NCBI RefSeq assembly: GCF_021513255.1
Contig: NZ_CP090977.1
Coordinates: forward strand, 806,001-870,000
Direction: 5' to 3'
DNA length: 64,000 nucleotides
From: Planococcus sp. 107-1
GTDB lineage: Bacteria; Bacillota; Bacilli; Bacillales_A; Planococcaceae
The translations under genes and the position numbers were made by a program. Below are positions 1 to 7,189 of the stretch, piece by piece. How positions within the stretch are numbered: position 1 is the stretch's first letter; each line of letters opens with the position of its first letter. Below the pieces are notes generated by a model. It did no database searches. It was not told where the DNA came from and saw only the letters and a program-made list of their open reading frames with translations.

Positions 1-42
1 AGGACTGGGAATTGTTTCAATTTTTTCTCTAGCTGTTCAGGC

Positions 43-76
43 ATATAAGAAAACGCCTCCCAATAAGGAAGGCGTT
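43..76 (-). terminator. Intrinsic terminator of the SDR gene
   Basis: Read on the minus strand, AACGCCT pairs with AGGCGTT (52-76) around an 11-nt loop and is followed by TTTCTTATA. It lies just past the stop of the minus-strand dehydrogenase gene. Confidence 0.75.
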
Positions 77-81
77 AAAGA

Positions 82-987
82 TTATTCAGAAGTTGAAAAT
101 GAAAACGTAACGCCGGTGAGTTGTTCCGAGACTTCCCAAAGTTTAGCTGAGACGGCTTCATCGTTCGCAGAAGCATGGGGTGTATCAATCGCCGGGGAGC
201 CTTTTCGCTGCCCTTTGCCGTCTGGACCGATATATTCTCCGCCTTTTAGATCCGGATTGATCGCTGCATAGACGGTGGGAAGTGCGCCCATTGCAGGTGG
301 CTGCAAGAAACGGTGCATCAAGGTCTTCATCCAGCCCGGCGCATCCGATTTTCCGAATTTAAAAAGGTTTGTGGCAGATATCCCGGGATGGCAAGCAAGG
401 CTGATAGTGGGCAAGCCATGCTGTTTCAGGCGCTTATCCAATTCTTGTGCGAACAAAAGGTTAGCGAGCTTGCTTTGGCCGTAAAACTTCATGGCTTTAT
501 AGCCTTTCGAGCCGTCTAAATTGTCGAAGTCAATCGCTGCTCCTTTATGCGCCAAGCTGCTCAAACTCACCACACGAGAGCCTTCTGTCTGAATTAGTAA
601 GGGCAAAAGAAGTCCGGTCAACGCAAAATGGCCGAGATGATTGCCGCCAAATTGCATTTCAAATCCATCTTTCGTTTTTGAATAAGGAGGCGTCATCACT
701 CCGGCATTATTAATAAGAAGATCTACTGTTGGAAGCTTTGCTTTCACTTCTTCAGCAAATGTCCGGACGCTTGATAAGTCAGCCAAGTCTAAATGCATAA
801 TATCGATTTTCGCTTCCGGATGCCGAACTAAGATTGTGTTTTTTTCTGCTTGGGCTTTTTCTTCGTTTCGGACAGCCATGATTACTGCTGCACCTTCATT
901 TATAAAAACTTTCATCGCTTCTAATCCAATGCCGCTATTGGCACCGGTGATGATGGCCGTTTTTCCTTTTAAATGCTTTAAAGCCAT
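82..987 (-). CDS. Short-chain dehydrogenase/reductase (retinol dehydrogenase-like)
   Basis: This 301-residue cytoplasmic protein is a classical SDR that should use NAD(P)H to oxidise or reduce an unidentified carbonyl or alcohol. The Rossmann motif TGANSGIG is at residues 14-21, NNAG at 93-96, a serine cluster SLSS at 141-144 and the catalytic YGQSK (Tyr169, Lys173) follows in order. Length and the long C-terminal part fit the WWOX/retinol-dehydrogenase-like group. The ATG at 987 is chosen because AAGGGAG sits 9 nt upstream; an in-frame TTG at 996 has no usable spacing. It is monocistronic and divergent from the acyl-CoA dehydrogenase gene. A weak SigB-like motif (GTTGAG, 12 nt, GGGAAT) lies upstream. 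Substrate is unknown. Confidence 0.88.
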   Translation of the reverse strand: MALKHLKGKTAIITGANSGIGLEAMKVFINEGAAVIMAVRNEEKAQAEKNTILVRHPEAKIDIMHLDLADLSSVRTFAEEVKAKLPTVDLLINNAGVMTPPYSKTKDGFEMQFGGNHLGHFALTGLLLPLLIQTEGSRVVSLSSLAHKGAAIDFDNLDGSKGYKAMKFYGQSKLANLLFAQELDKRLKQHGLPTISLACHPGISATNLFKFGKSDAPGWMKTLMHRFLQPPAMGALPTVYAAINPDLKGGEYIGPDGKGQRKGSPAIDTPHASANDEAVSAKLWEVSEQLTGVTFSFSTSE

Positions 988-1089
988 TTTCTCCAACTCC
1001 CTTTTAGAAATATCTTTTCTGTCTCATTTTCTATTCCCAAAATAACATAACTCAACCTTAGTACTAACTATTCAGATTGGCATAAGACT

Positions 1090-1118
1090 TTGTGAGCAGA
1101 TAAATAGCATTCTATAAA
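1090..1118 (+). promoter_or_regulatory. SigA-type promoter of the 3-hydroxyacyl-CoA dehydrogenase gene
   Basis: TTGTGA (1090-1095) and TATAAA (1113-1118) are separated by 17 nt, close to the vegetative consensus, about 70 nt upstream of the start codon. Confidence 0.5.
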
Positions 1119-1185
1119 AAATCGGCGTAAACTACAAAAATGTAGGGAAGTTATTTATTAATACGAGGAATAGAGGAGAATGGAT

Positions 1186-2085
1186 ATGAATTACAAAAAC
1201 GTAACCGTAGCAGGAAGCGGTGTACTTGGAAGCCAGATCGCTTATCAAACAGCTTTTAAAGGCTTCAACGTAACCGTCTATGATATTAATGATGCCGCAA
1301 TCGAAGCTTCGAAAGAAAGAATTGCTAAGCTTCAGGAAAATTATAAAAAAGATTTGAATGCAAGCGACGAAGAAGTGAAAGCTGCTTTTGAGCGCATGGC
1401 TTTCCATACGGATTTGGCAACAGCCGTGGCGGATGCAGATCTTGTCATCGAAGCAATTCCGGAAGTGGTTGCCATCAAAACCGAATTCTATACAAATTTA
1501 GGCAAAGTGGCACCGGAAAAAACGATTTTTGCCACAAACTCATCAACTTTATTGCCTAGCCAGTTCGCGGATGCAACTGGACGCCCTGAAAAATTCTTGG
1601 CGCTTCACTTCGCCAATACGATCTGGTTGAACAATACGGCTGAAATCATGAAGCATGCGAAAACCGATATGCAGGTATTTGATGATGTGGTTGAATTTGC
1701 AAAAGCGATCGGCATGGTGGCATTGCCATTGCATAAAGAACAGCCAGGCTATATTTTGAATTCTTTGTTGGTGCCGCTGCTTGACGCGGCTGAATTGCTC
1801 TTAGTGAATGAAGTATCAGATGCTGAAACAATCGATAAAACGTGGATGATTGCAACTAAAGCACCGATGGGTCCTTTTGCGATATTAGACATAGTTGGCA
1901 TCAATACAGCTTACAATATTGTATCAGCGAAAGCTGAGGCAACTGGCCGTGAAGACTACAAGAAGCTCGCTGCCATGCTGAAAACCGACTATATCGACCA
2001 AGGAAAATTAGGGAAAGCAACAGGGGAAGGGTTCTATAAATATCCGAAGCCGAATTATTTGAATCCTGATTTTTTGAATAATTAA
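1186..2085 (+). CDS. 3-hydroxyacyl-CoA dehydrogenase family protein
   Basis: The 299-residue protein should catalyse NAD-dependent interconversion of a 3-hydroxyacyl-CoA and a 3-ketoacyl-CoA, as in fatty-acid degradation or butyryl-CoA metabolism. The dinucleotide-binding motif GSGVLG is at residues 10-15, acidic Asp36 ends the second strand (NAD preference), and the catalytic His is His141 in LHFANT, followed by a Glu about 12 residues on. The C-terminal half is the helical 3HCDH domain. The ATG at 1186 is preferred over that at 1180 because AGAGGAG leaves 7 nt to 1186 but only 1 nt to 1180. No thiolase or crotonase gene is adjacent, so the pathway is not set by context; the HxxN region (HFANTIWLNN) differs from the common HFFNPV form. 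Confidence 0.85.
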   Translation: MNYKNVTVAGSGVLGSQIAYQTAFKGFNVTVYDINDAAIEASKERIAKLQENYKKDLNASDEEVKAAFERMAFHTDLATAVADADLVIEAIPEVVAIKTEFYTNLGKVAPEKTIFATNSSTLLPSQFADATGRPEKFLALHFANTIWLNNTAEIMKHAKTDMQVFDDVVEFAKAIGMVALPLHKEQPGYILNSLLVPLLDAAELLLVNEVSDAETIDKTWMIATKAPMGPFAILDIVGINTAYNIVSAKAEATGREDYKKLAAMLKTDYIDQGKLGKATGEGFYKYPKPNYLNPDFLNN

Positions 2086-2100
2086 GAGTGATACTTTAAA

Positions 2101-2136
2101 GCCATCCGCAGCAGCTGCTGCGGTGGCATTTTTATT
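2101..2136 (+). terminator. Intrinsic terminator of the hydroxyacyl-CoA dehydrogenase gene
   Basis: A GC-rich hairpin (2101-2127, GCCATCCGCAG pairing with CTGCGGTGGC) is followed by ATTTTTATT, 15 nt past the stop codon. Confidence 0.85.
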
Positions 2137-2139
2137 AGC

Positions 2140-2166
2140 GTTTTGTTCAAGTGGGAATTAGGGTAT
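2140..2166 (+). promoter_or_regulatory. SigB-like promoter of the hydrolase/CPBP operon
   Basis: GTTTTG (2140-2145), a 15-nt spacer and a perfect GGGTAT (2161-2166) resemble the general stress sigma factor consensus GTTTAA-N12-15-GGGTAT. It lies about 65 nt upstream of the hydrolase start. Confidence 0.4.
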
Positions 2167-2230
2167 TCTGTACTACTGGCAATATGCCTGGAATGTTCAA
2201 TGGACACCATCTTCGAAGGAGTGAAAATAG

Positions 2231-3022
2231 ATGCCATATGCCAAAATCGATGAATCTTTATCGCTTTATTATTATACGCAAGGACAAGGGCTTCCGATTG
2301 TTTTTATCCATCCTTTTGTTATGGGACATAATGTTTTCATGCACCAGGAAAGCCTCGCTGAAAATTATCGGCTGATTTTCTACGATTTGGCTGGCCATGG
2401 ACAAAGCACAAGCGGCAATACTTCTCTGACTATCGAACTCCTCGCGAATCATTTGAAAAAATTATTGGATCATCTAAAGGTGGAGAAAGCAGTAATCTGC
2501 GGCTATTCCCATGGAGGGTTGATAGCCCAGGAATTCGCGTTGCAGTATCCTGAAAGGACGTCTGCTTTGATTTTAGCCGGTGGCTATTCGGAATTGAATA
2601 ATTTCACACCGAAATTTTTTATCAAATCCGTCATGTATATGGCGAAATTCCGCCAAATTCCTTTAGCTGCCAAACTGCAGGCAAAACTGAATAAATATTT
2701 TCCAGAAGATGAACAAAAGATATATGAGTATGCCAAGCATACGGATGCGGAACGGGCTTATGAATTCTGCAAGACGGGCCTTCACTACAAATCCACATAT
2801 TCCCTTTATCGCTTAAAAATGCCGATCCTGCTTGTCTATGGGGAGTTGGAAAAACCGATGCACCATTACCGCTTCCCGTTTGAAAAGGCAGCTCCCCAAA
2901 CGCAAGTGGTGTTTGTCGAAAAAGGAACCCATCAAGTACCGCCTCAATTTTTCATGGAATTCAATGCAGCGGTTAATGGATTTTTAGAACCATTAACTGA
3001 TGTAAGGAGGGACACACGATGA
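2231..3022 (+). CDS. Alpha/beta-fold hydrolase
   Basis: A 263-residue cytoplasmic alpha/beta hydrolase of unknown substrate. The nucleophile elbow is GYSHGG at residues 91-96 (Ser93), preceded by the usual HP near residue 27 (oxyanion region) and DLAGHGQS at 52-59; the C-terminal catalytic His lies in KGTHQVPP near residue 238. The acid position reads YGELEKP instead of the common GxxD, so Glu may serve. A GAAGGAG Shine-Dalgarno precedes the ATG. The stop overlaps the next start as ATGA, so translation is coupled with the CPBP protease gene. A SigB-like promoter upstream suggests stress induction. Confidence 0.82.
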   Translation: MPYAKIDESLSLYYYTQGQGLPIVFIHPFVMGHNVFMHQESLAENYRLIFYDLAGHGQSTSGNTSLTIELLANHLKKLLDHLKVEKAVICGYSHGGLIAQEFALQYPERTSALILAGGYSELNNFTPKFFIKSVMYMAKFRQIPLAAKLQAKLNKYFPEDEQKIYEYAKHTDAERAYEFCKTGLHYKSTYSLYRLKMPILLVYGELEKPMHHYRFPFEKAAPQTQVVFVEKGTHQVPPQFFMEFNAAVNGFLEPLTDVRRDTR

Positions 3023-3654
3023 AAAATGCCATCCGCTTGATTGGACCAACGATCATGATCTTTATCGGGCTGTGGTTTTTTGAAAACGTCGTTATCACAT
3101 TTCTTCTTTTCTATAGCTGGCTCCTGTTTGTACCGATGATCGACAAAGCGTTTCCAAAAGAGCAGTTAAAGTTAACGAAGAAATCAGCTATATTAGGGAT
3201 CATCAGCGGCCTGATTTTCTTCCTTTTCATTTATGGAGGCTTGGAATGGCTTCATGTGTATTTACTGGATATTGACAGTTTGAGGGTTCTATTATTGGAG
3301 TGGGGATTTTCTGGAGCTGGTGAAATCGGGCTTGTTTTAGTTCTGCTGCTCGCCAACCCAATCTTAGAAGAAGTTTATTGGCGGGGCTATATGTTCAATC
3401 GGCTCCGGCAGAAAGGGACAGCATTTTCAGCCATCGCGCTGACCGCTCTTTTTTATACCTTATATCACCTCCTGTCGATCATTCCTATATTTGCAGCAGG
3501 ATACAGCTTTGCCGCTGTCATTCCTGTCTTGATTGCCGGTTTGTTCTGGGGCTTTATCCGTGAAAGGACCGGTTCTATTTCAGCAACAATGATTGGCCAT
3601 GTCCTGGCAGATTTTGGGATTATGTGTGTCTATTGGTTTATCATTAGAGGATAA
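3019..3654 (+). CDS. CPBP family intramembrane metalloprotease
   Basis: A 211-residue multi-pass membrane protein of the CPBP (CAAX protease and bacteriocin-processing) family. The diagnostic motifs are present: EExxxR (Glu117, Glu118, Arg122), a His at about 150 in FYTLYHLL, and GHVLAD with His194 in the last helices. Members cleave prenylated or other membrane substrates or give self-immunity to bacteriocins; the substrate here is unknown. The start overlaps the hydrolase stop (ATGA) with AAGGAGG upstream, so both genes form one operon. Several hydrophobic helices (about 10-35, 58-78, 101-114, 135-180, 185-210) support a membrane location. Confidence 0.82.
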   Translation: MKNAIRLIGPTIMIFIGLWFFENVVITFLLFYSWLLFVPMIDKAFPKEQLKLTKKSAILGIISGLIFFLFIYGGLEWLHVYLLDIDSLRVLLLEWGFSGAGEIGLVLVLLLANPILEEVYWRGYMFNRLRQKGTAFSAIALTALFYTLYHLLSIIPIFAAGYSFAAVIPVLIAGLFWGFIRERTGSISATMIGHVLADFGIMCVYWFIIRG

Positions 3655-3807
3655 ACTGATCCGTACAAAAAATGGGGATTTCAACCGTTTTTTTTATGAT
3701 GTATATCGTTCGGCCTATATTATTCTTTGGAAATTAAAGGGTATATTAGAGAGAGAGTTTACGAGAAATCATCGCGCAGGAAAATGCGAATAGGGGGTAG
3801 GCCGTTC

Positions 3808-4368
3808 ATGAGAGAAGCAAGTGTCGAATTGGCAAAGCAAATTGGCCAAACTAAAGGTGCCCATGTTTTTTATAGTTACAACCAATTGGAATCGTATATT
3901 GAAAATGCGGTATCGTTTATTGTCCAAGGGCTGGCACAAGGAGAGCGTGTGCTGTTTGTCGAAAATAGACGCATTTCTCCAATGGTCTTTAAAGAGCTGC
4001 AAAATTCATTATCTGAAAAAGAGATGGAAGGCATCCATTTTATCAATAACTTTGATTTCTATTGGCGCAACGGGAATTTCCATCCTCCGACTATTTTAGC
4101 CCATTTTAAAAAAGCGACCGATGTTTTTGTTGAGAATGACTTAGCCTTCCGGACATGGGGGCATATTGAGTGGGGACACGAGCAAGACATTCTCAATGAA
4201 ATTGAACTTTATGAAAAAAATGTAGCCAGCGAAGTGGAAGAGCGAAACGCGATTTCTGTGTGTGCTTACGATGCTTCCCATGTCTCTGATGATTTAAGGC
4301 GGCGGCTGATTGCTTGCCACGGCTATTTAATGACAGACGACTCGATTACTTCTTTGACTGCGAAATAA
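3808..4368 (+). CDS. MEDS domain-containing protein
   Basis: The 186-residue protein is a stand-alone MEDS (DcmR sensory) domain, a P-loop-like fold often linked to transcription factors or kinases that sense one-carbon or stress signals. Visible hallmarks are GAHVFYSY followed by a helix, GERVLFVE, the RTWGHIEWG block and the terminal CAYDA and ACHGYLMTDD segments. No output domain is fused. Start 3808 is chosen for the GGGGGT 9 nt upstream and because the family begins near here; ATG 3784 and TTG 3727 are alternatives that would add unrelated residues. It is followed by its own terminator, so it is probably monocistronic; a partner is not evident. Confidence 0.72.
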   Translation: MREASVELAKQIGQTKGAHVFYSYNQLESYIENAVSFIVQGLAQGERVLFVENRRISPMVFKELQNSLSEKEMEGIHFINNFDFYWRNGNFHPPTILAHFKKATDVFVENDLAFRTWGHIEWGHEQDILNEIELYEKNVASEVEERNAISVCAYDASHVSDDLRRRLIACHGYLMTDDSITSLTAK

Positions 4369-4373
4369 TAAAG

Positions 4374-4408
4374 GCGTTTCAGGAAATTCATTTCCTGGAA
4401 CGCTTTTT
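4374..4408 (+). terminator. Intrinsic terminator after the MEDS gene
   Basis: GCGTTTCAGGAAA pairs with TTTCCTGGAACGC around a 4-nt loop and is followed by TTTTT. Confidence 0.88.
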
Positions 4409-4435
4409 GCTGTCTGCAAGAACTTCGGCTAAACT
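4407..4435 (+). promoter_or_regulatory. Candidate SigA-type promoter of the BceRS-type operon
   Basis: TTGCTG (4407-4412), 17 nt, TAAACT (4430-4435), about 40 nt before the response regulator start. The -35 box overlaps the T-tract of the preceding terminator. Confidence 0.4.
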
Positions 4436-4477
4436 AGAAGGAGCATTTGGAATCTACTAAATGATTGGACTGAGAGC

Positions 4478-5167
4478 ATGTTTAAAATCATGATTGTTGA
4501 AGATGATTTAACGATTGCAGGCGTTTTGAATGAAGAATTGAAGAAATGGAATTATGAAGCTTTCATTGTGGAGGATTTCGGCAAAGTGATGGAGGAATTT
4601 GCAGAAAAGAACCCTCAGCTTGTGCTGATGGATATCCAATTGCCGAGTTTCAATGGCTATTATTGGTGCCAGGAAATCCGCAAAGTTTCCCAAGTCCCGA
4701 TCATTTTCATTTCTTCGCGCAATGAAAACATGGATATTGTCATGGCGATCCAGATGGGGGCAGATGATTTTATCAGTAAGCCTTTTGATCTGACGGTCGC
4801 GATTGCCAAAACCCAAGCGCTTCTCAGAAGGACTTATGATTTCAATGAAAGTGATAATTTCCTGAACTTCAATCGCGCGGTGTTAAAACCTTCGGAATCG
4901 AAATTGTATTATGCCGAACAAGAAGTGGATTTGACCCGGACTGAACTCAGAATTTTGGAATTGCTGTTTTTACATAAAGGCGATTACGTCGCAAGAGAAG
5001 AAATCATGGTTAAATTATGGGAAGATGAGTCGTTTATCGATGACAATACCCTGGCTGTGAATGTGGCCAGACTGCGGAAAAAATTGACGCAAGTCGGACT
5101 GTCGGATTTAATTGTCACGAAAAAAGGAGTGGGCTATGCGCTCAATAAAGAGGCCGCCCATGCGTAG
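4478..5167 (+). CDS. BceR-type (OmpR family) response regulator
   Basis: A 229-residue response regulator with an N-terminal receiver (acidic Glu8-Asp10, phosphoacceptor Asp52 in LMDIQLP, switch Ser80, Lys101) and a C-terminal OmpR/PhoB winged helix (about 130-225). It resembles BceR/YxdJ-type regulators that activate an adjacent peptide-detoxification ABC transporter. The kinase gene starts inside its 3' end, and the transporter genes follow. A likely target is the repeated GTAAGA half-sites at 6325-6364. The Shine-Dalgarno is weak (GAGAG). The assignment to the Bce group rests on the operon arrangement as well as sequence. Confidence 0.88.
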   Translation: MFKIMIVEDDLTIAGVLNEELKKWNYEAFIVEDFGKVMEEFAEKNPQLVLMDIQLPSFNGYYWCQEIRKVSQVPIIFISSRNENMDIVMAIQMGADDFISKPFDLTVAIAKTQALLRRTYDFNESDNFLNFNRAVLKPSESKLYYAEQEVDLTRTELRILELLFLHKGDYVAREEIMVKLWEDESFIDDNTLAVNVARLRKKLTQVGLSDLIVTKKGVGYALNKEAAHA

Positions 5168-6176
5168 TTCTTTTAATCGGACCATCGCACGGAATTTTCT
5201 CTCGGCGATACGCGGACAACTTCTGGTCTTTTTTGGCATGCTATTCATTTTTGGACTCATTTATATATTAGGGAAATTGCCAATCGGCCTTTTTCTTTAT
5301 AGCGTGGAACTCTCGGCTTTTCTTTTTGGCATTTATTTAATCATTCGTTATATCCAGTATGCTGAGCGATACAAAACGATTGAAGCTTTTCATACAGCTG
5401 ACATCTCAAGAGTGGTTGAGCTTTCAGAAGCGGTGCATTCCACGGATCGATTGTATCTGCAGAAAATCGCTTTTTTGCTGGAAGAACTGAAAGAGAAAGA
5501 ACAGACCCATCTCGTGCGGCAAGCCGATCAGCTCGATTATTTCACCCTTTGGCTCCACCAGATTAAAACGCCGATTTCAGCGATCAGTTTGTTGACGCAA
5601 AGTTCAATGGCGAAAGAAGCCAAGCAAATTTCGCAGGAATTGCTGCGGCTTGAAGATTATACCCATATGGCGCTGAATTATGTGAAATTGGAAGAAACCG
5701 GTGCAGAGATGGATTTGGCTTTAGTGGATTTAGACGAAGTGATTAAGAGAGCCGTTAAGAAATATTCCATCCTCTTTATCTACAATGGCATCAAACTCAA
5801 TTACGAGCCGCTTCAGTTGAAAGTGCTGTCCGATGGAAAATGGCTGCAGAACTTAATCGAGCAAATCTTGTCGAACAGCTTAAAATACACGGCGAGCGGC
5901 TCCATCTCCATTTATGTGGATCCGTCCCATCCGCAAACCCTGCTCATTGAAGATACAGGCATCGGCATCCGGCCGGAAGATTTGCCGAAAGTTTTCAAGA
6001 AAGGCTATTCGGGATTTAATGGCCGCCTTCACGAAAAATCAACAGGGCTCGGGCTATTTCTCGGCCAGAAAATTGCTGAGCGTCTTGGCCACACGCTCAG
6101 CATCCAGTCTGAGCTTGGCAAAGGAACGCGTGTGGCGATCCAGATGGCGAGAGAAGAATACACGGATTTTGACTGA
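5136..6176 (+). CDS. BceS-type intramembrane-sensing histidine kinase
   Basis: A 346-residue sensor kinase with two closely spaced N-terminal membrane helices (about 27-48 and 52-74) and almost no extracellular loop, the hallmark of intramembrane-sensing kinases that receive their signal through a BceAB-type transporter. The phospho-acceptor His141 lies in WLHQIKTPISA, and the HATPase domain carries NSLKY (N box), DTGIGI (G1) and GLGL (G2). Start 5136 has GGAG 6 nt upstream and overlaps the regulator gene by 32 nt; ATG 5160 is a possible alternative. Its partners are the regulator before it and the ABC transporter 245 nt downstream. Confidence 0.87.
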   Translation: MRSIKRPPMRSSFNRTIARNFLSAIRGQLLVFFGMLFIFGLIYILGKLPIGLFLYSVELSAFLFGIYLIIRYIQYAERYKTIEAFHTADISRVVELSEAVHSTDRLYLQKIAFLLEELKEKEQTHLVRQADQLDYFTLWLHQIKTPISAISLLTQSSMAKEAKQISQELLRLEDYTHMALNYVKLEETGAEMDLALVDLDEVIKRAVKKYSILFIYNGIKLNYEPLQLKVLSDGKWLQNLIEQILSNSLKYTASGSISIYVDPSHPQTLLIEDTGIGIRPEDLPKVFKKGYSGFNGRLHEKSTGLGLFLGQKIAERLGHTLSIQSELGKGTRVAIQMAREEYTDFD

Positions 6177-6317
6177 CGGCGCTTTCGCTTTCCTCGTTGT
6201 CCAGACTTCAACAGCCAGGTTCTCGGGTCATAAGCCAGCCCAGCTGTGCGGCAAAGAACACCGCTTCGCTGTTCCGTCTTATGCCTGTCGAACCTAAGCG
6301 GCTGTTTCCGCTTTTCT
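6177..6317 (+). repeat. Bacillales-type intergenic repeat element, with short hairpin at its end
   Basis: The stretch between the kinase stop and the transporter operator carries phrases that I recognise from a dispersed intergenic repeat of Bacillus relatives: TTGTCCAG, GGGTCATAAG and CGTCTTATGCCTGTCG, bounded by CGCTTTCGCTTTC. CATAAG and CTTATG are self-complementary. It ends in AAGCGG-CTGTTT-CCGCTT (6296-6313), a weak terminator-like hairpin. No second copy is in this window. Recognition is from memory of such repeats, not a search. Confidence 0.45.
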
Positions 6318-6324
6318 CAATCAT

Positions 6325-6364
6325 TCTTACGAAATCGTAAGATACGTTTTGTCTTTGTAAGAAT
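6325..6364 (+). promoter_or_regulatory. Probable response-regulator operator upstream of the bceAB-like genes
   Basis: A perfect palindrome TCTTACGA-AA-TCGTAAGA (6325-6342) is followed by a third half-site GTAAGAAT (6357-6364), which also pairs with ATTCTTAC (6323-6330). It lies 60-100 nt upstream of the ATPase start, where BceR-type regulators bind. A -10-like TATGAT is at 6394-6399 with no good -35, as expected for an activated promoter, although it would leave almost no leader before the ribosome binding site. Confidence 0.5.
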
Positions 6365-6421
6365 AGGTACAGGCACCCCGTTTTCGAATGGCCTATGATT
6401 AAATGCAAGGAGGGGTTCGCA

Positions 6422-7189
6422 ATGGCCTTATTGGAAATCAAAAACCTTAAAAAAATATATACAGCCCGTTTTTCTGCTCAGCAGACAGAGGCGTTATCAA
6501 CAGTCAATTTTTCAGTGGAAAAAGGGGAATTCGTTTCCATTATGGGGGAATCGGGTTCCGGGAAAACCACTTTATTGAATATCATCTCGACTTTGGACGA
6601 TGCCACATCAGGGGAAGTTTACCTTGACGGCAATCCTTTATCCAAAATTAAAGACAAAGAGGTTTCAGCATTCCGCCGCAACACGTTAGGATTTGTGTTC
6701 CAGGATTTTAATTTGCTCGATAACTTCTCGATCAAGGACAATATTTTATTGCCTTTAGTGTTATCGAAAACGCCAATTGATGAAATGGAGGCCCGGTTGA
6801 CGCCGATTGTCCGGAATCTTGGAATCGAAGCGCATATCGATAAATATCCGTACGAAATTTCAGGCGGCCAAAAGCAGCGGGTAGCGGTGGCACGCGCTTT
6901 GATTACACAGCCCAAAATAATTCTGGCGGATGAACCAACAGGAGCCCTCGATTCGAAAGCTTCTCAAAACTTGATGGAAATCTTAAAAGGCATCAATGAG
7001 GAAGGGCAGACGATTTTAATGGTGACTCACAGTACGCGTGCTGCGAGCTTTTCAAAACGGGTGCTGTTTATCCGGGACGGATCGGTTTACCACGAAATTT
7101 ACCGGGGAGACCAAACGGCAGATGAATTCATGGATCGCATTTCGCAATCATTGACGGTGTTATCGAGCCGGGGTGAAGGGCATGAATAA
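6422..7189 (+). CDS. BceA-type ABC transporter ATP-binding protein
   Basis: A 255-residue ABC ATPase of the MacB/BceA type. Walker A is GESGSGKTT (42-50), the signature is SGGQKQRVA and Walker B is IILADEP followed by the D-loop ALDSK. It should energise the adjacent FtsX-like permease that removes peptide antibiotics such as bacitracin-like compounds and signals their flux to the kinase. The ATG at 6422 is chosen because AAGGAGG stands 8 nt upstream; the upstream ATG at 6395 lacks one. Its stop overlaps the permease start by 8 nt. The actual drug specificity cannot be read from the sequence. Confidence 0.88.
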   Translation: MALLEIKNLKKIYTARFSAQQTEALSTVNFSVEKGEFVSIMGESGSGKTTLLNIISTLDDATSGEVYLDGNPLSKIKDKEVSAFRRNTLGFVFQDFNLLDNFSIKDNILLPLVLSKTPIDEMEARLTPIVRNLGIEAHIDKYPYEISGGQKQRVAVARALITQPKIILADEPTGALDSKASQNLMEILKGINEEGQTILMVTHSTRAASFSKRVLFIRDGSVYHEIYRGDQTADEFMDRISQSLTVLSSRGEGHE

